51,226 nt of DNA, from contig JANOPZ010000146.1 of NCBI GenBank assembly GCA_031422195.1, forward strand, positions 1 through 51,226, written 5' to 3'. Positions 42,591 through 49,452 of this stretch are shown here, piece after piece. Under the pieces are notes generated by a model that did no database searches, had not been told where the DNA came from, and was given only the letters and a program-made list of their open reading frames with translations. The stretch's first letter is position 1, and each line of letters opens with the position of its first letter. The DNA is from JALOTE01 sp031422195. GTDB lineage: Bacteria; Pseudomonadota; Alphaproteobacteria; Rhizobiales; Rhizobiaceae. Made by a program: the position numbers and the translations under genes.

Positions 42591-43516
42591 TGCGCATCGT
42601 GGTGGCGCTCGGCGGTAACGCACTGTTGCAGCGCAAAGAGCCGATGACAGCAGAGGCGCAATTGGCCAATATCCGCACAGCAGCTTTGGCGCTGGCCGAT
42701 TTGGCCAAGCACCACCAGATCATTGTCGCCCATGGCAATGGCCCGCAAGTGGGGTTGATGGCTCTACAGGCAGCCGCCTATGCGCCGCAAAGCCTGTGGC
42801 CGTTGGATGTGCTTGGTGCTGAAACCCAAGGTATGATCGGTTATCAGATCGAGCAGGAGTTGATGAATGCTCTGCCGAATGGCACCGAATGTGCAACCTT
42901 GGTGACACGGGTTGAAGTGAACGCAGATGACCCCGCATTCAAAAAGCCTACAAAGCCCATCGGGCCTGTCTATGCATTCGGAGTCGCGGTTGACGCGGCC
43001 CCGCATGCAAACTGGACCATGATTGAAGAAAGCAAAGGCGCATTTCGCCGCGTGGTGGCTTCCCCATTGCCTGTTGCGGTTTTGAACATCGCATCCATCA
43101 AACTATTGGTGGATGCCGGTATCTATGTGATTTGCGCGGGAGGTGGCGGCATCCCGGTTGTGCGTGACAAAAACGGTTTGATCGAAGGTGTCGAAGCTGT
43201 GATCGATAAAGACCGCACCGCGGCGTTGCTCGCGCAGGAACTGCAAGCCGACGTTTTGCTGATGCTGACCGACGTCGAAGCTGTGTTTCGCAATTGGGGC
43301 GAAGAAAACCAGGCTGGAATTGAAACCATTACTCCGGAAGAAATTGAGCCTATGCATTTTGCTGAAGGCTCAATGGCACCTAAAATTTCAGCCGCTGTTG
43401 CATTTGTGAAGGCCGGCGGAACCATGGCTGGCATCGGCAGTTTGCGGCATGCCCGCGCAATCATCGAAGGCCGTGCTGGAACACGGATCGTTGCCACTCA
43501 CGCAACGCGAGACTGA
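42590..43516 (+). CDS. arcC: Carbamate kinase
   Basis: Makes ATP from carbamoyl phosphate and ADP, the energy-yielding last step of the ADI pathway. 308 residues of the amino-acid kinase fold: VALGGNALLQR (residues 4-14), VAHGNGPQVGLMALQ (about 45), ICAGGGGIPVV (about 182), VIDKDRTAALLAQEL (about 203), MLTDVEAVF (about 225) and GSMAPKISAAVAFVKAGG. Complete. Its last codons contain the FNR-type box serving the copper genes downstream. Confidence 0.95.
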   Translation: MRIVVALGGNALLQRKEPMTAEAQLANIRTAALALADLAKHHQIIVAHGNGPQVGLMALQAAAYAPQSLWPLDVLGAETQGMIGYQIEQELMNALPNGTECATLVTRVEVNADDPAFKKPTKPIGPVYAFGVAVDAAPHANWTMIEESKGAFRRVVASPLPVAVLNIASIKLLVDAGIYVICAGGGGIPVVRDKNGLIEGVEAVIDKDRTAALLAQELQADVLLMLTDVEAVFRNWGEENQAGIETITPEEIEPMHFAEGSMAPKISAAVAFVKAGGTMAGIGSLRHARAIIEGRAGTRIVATHATRD

Positions 43517-43526
43517 TCTGCATCAA
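43513..43526 (+). promoter_or_regulatory. FNR/DNR-type box upstream of the copper ATPase unit
   Basis: CTGAT-CTGC-ATCAA (reverse complement TTGATGCAGATCAG), spanning the arcC stop codon. At -41.5 the start of transcription is near 43,561, 10 bp before the AGGAG of the 33-aa protein. Confidence 0.72.
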
Positions 43527-43587
43527 CGACACATTGCCCGTCAAATGATTCCATAAGGGCACTTATAAACAGGAGTGTTTTACCGTG

Positions 43588-43689
43588 ATGAATAATTATG
43601 GAATGGGTATGGGTTGGGTTGGCATGGCAGTGATGCTGGTTTTGACCGTTTTGGTGATCGCAGCCTTGGTGAAATATTTGCGTAAATGA
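43588..43689 (+). CDS. 33-aa single-helix membrane peptide preceding the copper ATPase
   Basis: Reads MNNYGMGMGWVGMAVMLVLT then VLVIAALVKYLRK. A Met/Gly-rich N-terminus (four Met in the first 13 residues) is followed by one membrane helix and a basic end. AGGAG at 43571-43575; GTG at 43585 gives two more residues and better spacing. Its stop overlaps the ATPase start (ATGA), which strongly supports translation. The Met-rich face could bind Cu(I); it resembles in plan the small SHOCT-less peptides found beside copper exporters, but I know no named family. Confidence 0.7.
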   Translation: MNNYGMGMGWVGMAVMLVLTVLVIAALVKYLRK

Positions 43690-45845
43690 GCGCGGCTATA
43701 GCACAGGCCTCGCAATACACCTGCCCGATGCACCCGCAAATTTTGCAGGCTAAAACCGGCAATTGCCCGATTTGTGGCATGACATTGGAACCATTGGTGG
43801 CATCAGATGCGCCGTCGCCGGAATTGGCCGACTTTACAGTCCGGATGTGGGTTTCAGCTGCCGCCGCAGCGCCATTGCTGATTTTAACAATGGGCGGGCT
43901 TATTGGCCTGCCGGTGCGTGATTGGATCGGCCTTCAACTGGCCGGTTATATCGAATTCGTGCTCGCAACACCCATTGTGCTGTGGGCGGCTTGGCCGTTC
44001 TTTCAACGCGGCTGGGCTTCAATCGTCAACCGTACCTTGAATATGTGGACGCTGATTACGATCGGTGTTCTTTCTGCTTATGGATATTCTCTGTTTGCCG
44101 TCTTTTTGCCCGGTTTGTTTCCTGCCGCTTACTCCATGGAAATGGGCGGAGAGGCGTCAACGTCTATGGGCATTGGCACGTATTTTGAAGCGGCAGTGGT
44201 GATCGTGGCGCTGGTTTTTGTCGGCCAGGTTCTGGAACTTCGCGCCCGGGAGCGAACCGGCGATGCCGTCCGCGCATTGCTCAACCTTGCACCCAAAACC
44301 GCGAGGCTGATTTCAGCCGATGGCACTGAAAAAGATGTGCCGCTTGCCGGAATTAAAACCGGTGACAGACTGCGCGTTCGCCCCGGTGACGCGGTTCCGG
44401 TGGATGGAAAAATTGTTGAAGGATCATCTTCGGTTGATGAAAGTCTGATGACCGGCGAGGCCATGCCGGTTGAGAAAGCCGTTGGCGATGATGTCACCGG
44501 CGGAACAATCAACAAAAACGGCTCATTGGTTATGATCGCAGCGCGGGTGGGTGCTGATACTGTGCTCAGCCAAATTGTGGCTATGGTGACCAAAGCCAAA
44601 CAATCGCGCGCGCCCATCCAAGGCGTGGCAGACCGCATCTCAGCGGTGTTTGTGCCGTTGGTTTTGCTGATTGCAGTTGTTGCGTTTGCGGCGTGGATGA
44701 TGTTTGGCCCGTCGCCCGCATTGGCCTATGCCATCACTGCGGCGGTATCGGTGCTGATCATTGCCTGCCCATGTGCGCTGGGCTTGGCGACGCCCATTTC
44801 AATTACCACGGCTGCCGGGCGCGGTGCGCAGGCTGGCGTGTTGATTAAGGATGCGGAAGCGCTCGAACGTATGGCGGGCGTTGACACATTGATCGTGGAT
44901 AAAACCGGCACTTTGACCATGGGCAAACCCGTATTGACAGACGTCGTCGTTTTGGCGGGCGAGAGCGAAACCACTATCTTGACATTGTCGGCAGCCTTGG
45001 AAAAAGGTTCTGAACATCCGCTGGCTGAAGCCATTGTTGCAGGCGCTTTGGCTAAAAATATTGTGATCGGTGACACCAAGGATTTTGAGGCCGTCACCGG
45101 CAAAGGCGTTCAAGGCAGGGTGAATGGGCGCATAGTGGCGCTTGGCAACAAAGCTATGATGGCGTCATTGGGCCTTGGATCGGATGTTGCCGAAGCCGCT
45201 GCCGATCCACTCAGGGCGATAGGTAAAACCGCAATGTTTGTCGCAATCGATGGCAAGCTGGCAGGAATTGTTGCGGTGGCAGACCCGGTCCGGCCCTCAA
45301 CCGCTGCGGCCATCAAAGCGCTTCAAAGCCAAGGCCTGCGCATCATCATGGCAACTGGCGATAATGAACGGACAGCACAGGCTGTAGGAAAGTCACTCGG
45401 TATCGATGAAGTGCGGGCCGGAGTGCTGCCGGACGACAAGCGGCTGCTCATTGAAAAGTTGCGCAGTAAAGGCCGCAAAGTTGCGATGGCCGGTGACGGC
45501 GTCAATGATGCGCCAGCCTTGGCTGTAGCCGATGTCGGAATTGCCATGGGCGGCGGGGCGGATGTGGCAGTTGAAAGTGCAGGCATCACGCTTCTGGGCG
45601 GCGACTTGATGGGTATTGTGCGGGCGCGGAATCTGGCGCGCGCAACAGTCAACAATATTAAACAAAACCTGTTTTTTGCGTTTGCCTATAATGTGATTGG
45701 CATTCCTGTTGCTGCGGGTGTCCTCTACCCGTGGTTTGGAATGTTGCTGTCGCCGATGATTGCAGCGGCTGCGATGAGCTTGTCTTCGGTGTCAGTTATT
45801 GCAAATGCGCTTCGGTTGCGGCAAGTTAGGTTGGACGTTGCTTAA
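43686..45845 (+). CDS. copA: Copper-translocating P1B-type ATPase
   Basis: 719-residue inner-membrane pump. In place of an HMA domain it has an N-terminal YTCPMHPQILQ / CPICGMTLEPL heavy-metal-binding module (residues 9-40). Eight membrane helices; Cu site CPCALGLATP near residue 363 in IIACPCALG; actuator TGEAMP near 257; DKTGTLTMGKP near 405; GDGVNDAPAL near 604; C-terminal YNVIGIPVAAGVLYP and MSLSSVSVIANALRL complete the Cu(I) signature. Exports Cu(I) or loads periplasmic cuproenzymes. Placement near nirK and ccoI supports a copper role. FNR-type box upstream. Confidence 0.93.
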   Translation: MSAAIAQASQYTCPMHPQILQAKTGNCPICGMTLEPLVASDAPSPELADFTVRMWVSAAAAAPLLILTMGGLIGLPVRDWIGLQLAGYIEFVLATPIVLWAAWPFFQRGWASIVNRTLNMWTLITIGVLSAYGYSLFAVFLPGLFPAAYSMEMGGEASTSMGIGTYFEAAVVIVALVFVGQVLELRARERTGDAVRALLNLAPKTARLISADGTEKDVPLAGIKTGDRLRVRPGDAVPVDGKIVEGSSSVDESLMTGEAMPVEKAVGDDVTGGTINKNGSLVMIAARVGADTVLSQIVAMVTKAKQSRAPIQGVADRISAVFVPLVLLIAVVAFAAWMMFGPSPALAYAITAAVSVLIIACPCALGLATPISITTAAGRGAQAGVLIKDAEALERMAGVDTLIVDKTGTLTMGKPVLTDVVVLAGESETTILTLSAALEKGSEHPLAEAIVAGALAKNIVIGDTKDFEAVTGKGVQGRVNGRIVALGNKAMMASLGLGSDVAEAAADPLRAIGKTAMFVAIDGKLAGIVAVADPVRPSTAAAIKALQSQGLRIIMATGDNERTAQAVGKSLGIDEVRAGVLPDDKRLLIEKLRSKGRKVAMAGDGVNDAPALAVADVGIAMGGGADVAVESAGITLLGGDLMGIVRARNLARATVNNIKQNLFFAFAYNVIGIPVAAGVLYPWFGMLLSPMIAAAAMSLSSVSVIANALRLRQVRLDVA

Positions 45846-45864
45846 GAACATATGCTTTCTTAAG
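45841..45864. repeat. Perfect inverted repeat at the end of copA
   Basis: CTTAAGAA / TTCTTAAG arms with an 8-nt spacer, overlapping the copA stop codon. No T run follows, so it is a weak terminator candidate at best; could be an mRNA 3' end structure. The 261 bp from here to the cytochrome gene hold no gene I trust. Confidence 0.45.
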
Positions 45865-46106
45865 TGAGAAAAGTTGTCGTGCGCAATCAGCCTCCCCTTC
45901 ATAAAACAGTGCCCTTCCCGCTGCTATATCGTGTATTAACAAGAACATTGCCACGCCCCGGTTAGTCCGCAGATATGGCAGCAAATCGAAGACTTGGTCC
46001 GCAGGCACCAGCAGCGCCAAGGAGCGTCGCAACTGTTCCAGTCGCTAAATGACGTCGGTTTGGCGTAAAGGTTTTACAGCTTTTTAGCGGGCGTGGTGCC
46101 CCGGTC

Positions 46107-46493
46107 TTAGTTTTGGCTTTCCAGCGTCTTTAGGAAGGCTATCAAATCCGCACGTTCGTCCGGCTTTTTCAGCGGTGCAAGCGCCATTTTGGTGCCGGGA
46201 ACGGTTTTGCGTGGATCGCTGAGATAAGTATCTAAATTGGCTTCATCCCAAACCGGCGTCGTCTTTGCATAGTCAAGCATGCCGGTTGAATATTTGAACC
46301 CTTCAATGCTGGCAACGGCACGTCCAACAATCCCGATCAAGTGCGGTCCCGTCTTGTTTTCGGCTTTTGCTGAATGATGGCAAGCCACACATTTTTTGAA
46401 AATAGTTTCGCCTTTTGCGGCGTCCCCTTCGGCCAAAGCCGCCGAGTTGGACAAACCGCAAATTGCAATAATTACTGCGCTGAGATGTTTCAT
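46107..46493 (-). CDS. Periplasmic cytochrome c (cytochrome c2/c552 type)
   Basis: 128 residues from ATG 46493 with AAAAGGAG upstream; the frame stays open to 46721, but that part covers nirK sequence. Signal peptide ends near ALAEG. Haem site CVACH (about residue 35); axial Met in PGTKMALAPLKKPDERADL (about 102). Class I cytochrome with the pattern of cytochrome c-550/c2. Divergent from nirK with one FNR-type box between them, so it may be the electron donor to nitrite reductase (inferred; pseudoazurin is the donor in many relatives). Confidence 0.92.
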   Translation of the reverse strand: MKHLSAVIIAICGLSNSAALAEGDAAKGETIFKKCVACHHSAKAENKTGPHLIGIVGRAVASIEGFKYSTGMLDYAKTTPVWDEANLDTYLSDPRKTVPGTKMALAPLKKPDERADLIAFLKTLESQN

Positions 46494-46541
46494 GGGATGC
46501 TCCTTTTCAACTGAAGGTGCAGCAAACCGTGCGCGGTGTAA

Positions 46542-46555
46542 CTGATACAGATCAA
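46542..46555. promoter_or_regulatory. FNR/DNR-type box between cytochrome c and nirK
   Basis: CTGAT-ACAG-ATCAA. At -41.5 it predicts starts near 46,590 (nirK) and 46,507 (cytochrome c), 19 and 14 nt before the start codons, so one site may drive both genes. Confidence 0.78.
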
Positions 46556-46608
46556 ACACTCCAACTGATTTCAGCGTAATTTTCGGCGCATTGAAAAGGA
46601 GTTTCCAA

Positions 46609-47760
46609 ATGACAACGCAACCATCTAGCTTTGCAAATGTTGGCCGTCGCAATTTCCTTAAAGTTGCCTCTGCAGCTGGCCTTGGCACATTATACGCCGC
46701 GCCCATGACCAATTTCGTCACACCTGTTCAAGCAGCAATGGCCCCTGTTAACCTGGGCACATTGCAACGGGTCAAGCAGGAGCTTGTGGCGCCCCCATTT
46801 GCGCCAGCGCACACTCAAACCGCAGGGCCGGAGCCAAAAATCATCGAAGTGGCGCTCGACATTATCGAAAAGAAAATGGTGATCGACGAAGAGGGCACTG
46901 AAGTCTGGGCGTTGACCTTTGGCGGCTCGGTGCCGGGCCCGCTGATTGTTGTGCATGAAGGTGATTATGTGGAGGTGACTTTACGGAATCTTCCATCCAA
47001 CAGTATGGAGCACAATATTGACTTTCATGCTTCAACCGGTGCGTTGGGCGGCGGTGCGCTGACGAAAGTGCTGCCGGGCGAACAGGCCGTGTTGCGGTGG
47101 AAAGCCGTGAAAGTCGGTGTGTTTGTTTATCACTGCGCACCAGATGGAATCATGATTCCGTATCATGTTGTGCACGGCATGAGTGGCGCTGTCATGGTTC
47201 TGCCGCGTGATGGCTTGAAAGACAACAAGGGCAAACCTTACACTTATGATAAGGTTTTTTATATCGGCGAGCAGGATTACTACATCCCGCGTGACGAGAC
47301 AGGTGCCTATAAAAAATATGAAATGCCGGGCGAAAATATGGATGACGCTCTGGCGGTGATGCGCACGTTGACGCCTACGCATGTGGTGTTCAACGGGGCA
47401 AAAGGCTCCATGACGGGTGACAACGCACTGAAAGCCGAAGTCGGCGAGAAAGTGCTCTTCATTCATGCCCAAGCCAACCGCGATACAAGGCCCCATCTTA
47501 TTGGCGGACACGGCGATCTGGTTTGGGAGACAGGCTCTTTTGCCGACGTGCCTTTTACCGGGCTTGAAACCTGGTTCATACGCGGCGGTTCTGCAGGCTG
47601 TATGGCCTATGAATTTCGCCAACCTGGCATCTACGCTTACGTCAACCACAATCTCATTGAGGCGGTTATGCTGGGAGCCACAGCCCACGTTCTCGTTGAA
47701 GGCGAGTGGAATGACGATCTGATGATGCAAGTTGCAGCACCAACGCCGTTCAACATTTAG
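46609..47760 (+). CDS. nirK: Copper-containing nitrite reductase NirK
   Basis: Periplasmic enzyme reducing nitrite to nitric oxide. 383 residues from ATG 46609 with AAAAGGAG upstream. Tat signal VGRRNFLKVASAAGLG, cut after PVQA. Two cupredoxin domains. Type 1 Cu ligands: first His of HNIDFH (about 135), Cys in YHCAPDG (about 175), His of PYHVV, Met of HGMSG. Type 2 Cu ligands: last His of HNIDFH, His of YHC, His of YVNHNLIEA (about 348). Active-site Asp (HNIDFH) and His (RPHLIGGHGD, near 295) are present. All are intact, so it should be active; class I by its motifs. nirV follows. Confidence 0.96.
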   Translation: MTTQPSSFANVGRRNFLKVASAAGLGTLYAAPMTNFVTPVQAAMAPVNLGTLQRVKQELVAPPFAPAHTQTAGPEPKIIEVALDIIEKKMVIDEEGTEVWALTFGGSVPGPLIVVHEGDYVEVTLRNLPSNSMEHNIDFHASTGALGGGALTKVLPGEQAVLRWKAVKVGVFVYHCAPDGIMIPYHVVHGMSGAVMVLPRDGLKDNKGKPYTYDKVFYIGEQDYYIPRDETGAYKKYEMPGENMDDALAVMRTLTPTHVVFNGAKGSMTGDNALKAEVGEKVLFIHAQANRDTRPHLIGGHGDLVWETGSFADVPFTGLETWFIRGGSAGCMAYEFRQPGIYAYVNHNLIEAVMLGATAHVLVEGEWNDDLMMQVAAPTPFNI

Positions 47761-47778
47761 AAGCCAAAAGAACAGGCC

Positions 47779-48462
47779 ATGTCTGGTTTGAAAACTGTCT
47801 TTTTGCTGCTGGCTGCGGGCGCTGTTTACTACGGCATCGTTTCGCCTTTATCGCGCCCGGGCATTAGTCTTGATCTCGTGACCACGACCCATAATCTGTC
47901 GGTCATGCGATTCGAGGTGACAGAAAACCAGTGGCGCAGGTGTGTGATTGACGGTGGCTGTCGTTACCAGCCACCGTTACACTCAAAGGGCATCAAGGCT
48001 GATTTTCCAGTAACCGAAATTGGTGCGCTTGACGCATTTGAGTTTGTGGCATGGGCGCAAAAGACAATTGATCCGAATTTGCGGCTGCCGACGCTTGAAG
48101 AATGGTACAACTTTTCGGGCGTTGCACCTTATCGTCCCCGAAAATTATTCACCGATCCGCGCCTCGCATGGGCTGCGACCTATGGTGATGATGGCAATGT
48201 CGATCCAGCATTAAGGCCATCAGGTGGCTTTGGCAGCACCATTGATGGTTTGGCGGACATGAATGGCAATGTCTGGGAATGGACGGCAAGCTGCGTTGAC
48301 AATTTATCAACCGCCCGTTGCCCGGCTTTTTATGCTGCCGGTGTTCACGAAGTGCTTATCCCTGTTTTTGTGCGCGATCCCTCCGGCGGCGGCTGTGCCA
48401 CAGGAACACCGCCCGCGCATATCGGCTTAAGGCTGGTCCGCAATATCAAGGACGATATATGA
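47779..48462 (+). CDS. nirV: NirV-like formylglycine-generating-enzyme (SUMF1) family protein
   Basis: 227 residues, 18 bp behind nirK, as is typical of nirK-nirV pairs. An N-terminal hydrophobic anchor or signal (TVFLLLAAGAVYYGIV), then the FGE-sulfatase fold: MRFEVTENQWRRCV (about 38), FPVTEIGALDAFEFVAWA (about 76), LRLPTLEEWYNFSG (about 98), DMNGNVWEWTASC (about 160) and a final HIGLRLVRNI. The catalytic Cys pair of true sulfatase-activating enzymes is not obvious. The role of NirV in denitrification is not established. Confidence 0.92.
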   Translation: MSGLKTVFLLLAAGAVYYGIVSPLSRPGISLDLVTTTHNLSVMRFEVTENQWRRCVIDGGCRYQPPLHSKGIKADFPVTEIGALDAFEFVAWAQKTIDPNLRLPTLEEWYNFSGVAPYRPRKLFTDPRLAWAATYGDDGNVDPALRPSGGFGSTIDGLADMNGNVWEWTASCVDNLSTARCPAFYAAGVHEVLIPVFVRDPSGGGCATGTPPAHIGLRLVRNIKDDI

Positions 48463-48497
48463 GAAATTTGACTGAATGCGACGGACCTGCCCACTGG

Positions 48498-49300
48498 CTA
48501 GTTCTGCAGCGCTGCCTTGATTGCGCAGGCAAGTTCGCCTGCTGAATACGGCTTGGATAAAAGCCGTGCCAATTGATCACCGCCATTGGTGTGGACAATT
48601 TCTTCGCCGAAACCTGATGTCAAAAGGACCTTTAAAGCTGGATATTGCTCGCCGATCCAGCGGGCGAGGTCAAAACCCGATAGGCCGCCCGGCATTACAA
48701 TATCTGAAAACACCAAGTGAATATAAGGTGTGGCGGCGATAATTGCTTTGGCCACGAGCGCGTTCGTTGCCGCCATAACATCGTAGCCAAGCGATTTGAG
48801 GCGTTCGACCTGAGTTCACGTACACCACTATTATCCTCGACGACGAGGATCAAACCTCTACCGCTAAAATCATCTTTGCTTTCCAGAGCAGCACCGATTG
48901 GAATTGCCCCGCTTTCAATTCTTGGAAGATACAAATTCACTGTGGTGCCATGCCCCACTTCGCTATAAATTGTGACATAACCGCCCGATTGCCACATAAA
49001 CCCGTAAATTGAGGCCAAACCCAAGCCGGTGCCCTTGCTTTGCTTTTTCGTCGTAAAGAATGGCTCAAAAGCGCGCGACAACACCTCTTGGCTCATGCCC
49101 GAGCCGGTATCAGAAACCGAAAGGCGAACATAATCACCCGGCTTTGGACCATTAATATGCGCCATTTTCACAAAGCTTTCATCCACCGTTGCGTTTCCAG
49201 TTTCGACGATAGTCCTGCCACCATTAGGCATGGCGTCACGTGCATTGATCGCAATGTTCAACAGAGCATCTTCAATGTCGCTGGCGTCTGCGGTTCGTCG
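48498..49300 (-). pseudogene. Hybrid sensor histidine kinase, 3' remnant with frameshift
   Basis: Begins in mid-domain with ADASDIEDALLNIAINARDAMP, the N box of a histidine kinase ATPase, continues through SVSDTGSGMSQEVLSRAFEPFF and GTGLGLASIYGF, and enters a receiver domain (LILVVEDNSGVREL). At about 48,811-48,815 the frame shifts, after which VERLKSLGYDVMAATNAL, HLVFSDIVMPGGLSGFDLA (phospho-Asp) and LLSKPYSAGEL (Lys) follow in the next phase. The whole sensor, dimerisation and His-box part is missing, replaced by ccoS. So the gene lost its 5' end and later the frame. No function expected. Confidence 0.82.
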
Positions 49301-49452
49301 GCCAAGGGGGTTTCGTCCTTATCATCCAAAATTCGGCACGCAGCACCCTCAAGGTCGTCATATTGACCCGATTTGAGCGTCCATAAAAATGCTCCAAGAC
49401 CAAGAGCGCCAAGACCAAGCGCGACCGGAAGTAGGTACATGACCATTGTCAT
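49258..49452 (-). CDS. ccoS: cbb3-type cytochrome oxidase assembly protein CcoS, with altered C-terminus
   Basis: 64 residues. MTMVMYLLPVALGLGALGLG and AFLWTLKSGQYDDLEG are the CcoS/FixS signature: one membrane helix, then the strongly conserved W-x3-SGQ(F/Y)DDL(E/D)G motif. Needed for copper insertion into cbb3 oxidase. ATGA overlap with ccoI. The last 14 or so residues (ADEPQTPATLKMLC) are read out of phase through the kinase remnant, so the natural end was probably replaced by the deletion joint. The tail of CcoS is not conserved, so function may be kept. Confidence 0.88.
   Translation of the reverse strand: MTMVMYLLPVALGLGALGLGAFLWTLKSGQYDDLEGAACRILDDKDETPLADEPQTPATLKMLC

Noticed and set aside
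45841..45864. Terminator for copA
   Set aside because: Perfect inverted repeat but AT-rich and without a following T run; listed as a repeat only.
45826..46032. 68-codon minus-strand frame between copA and the cytochrome gene
   Set aside because: Overlaps the copA end, no ribosome site and no family recognised; may be a relic, but I cannot support it.
47032..47730. 232-codon minus-strand frame over nirK
   Set aside because: nirK is complete with all copper ligands on the plus strand; the opposite frame has no domain or ribosome site.
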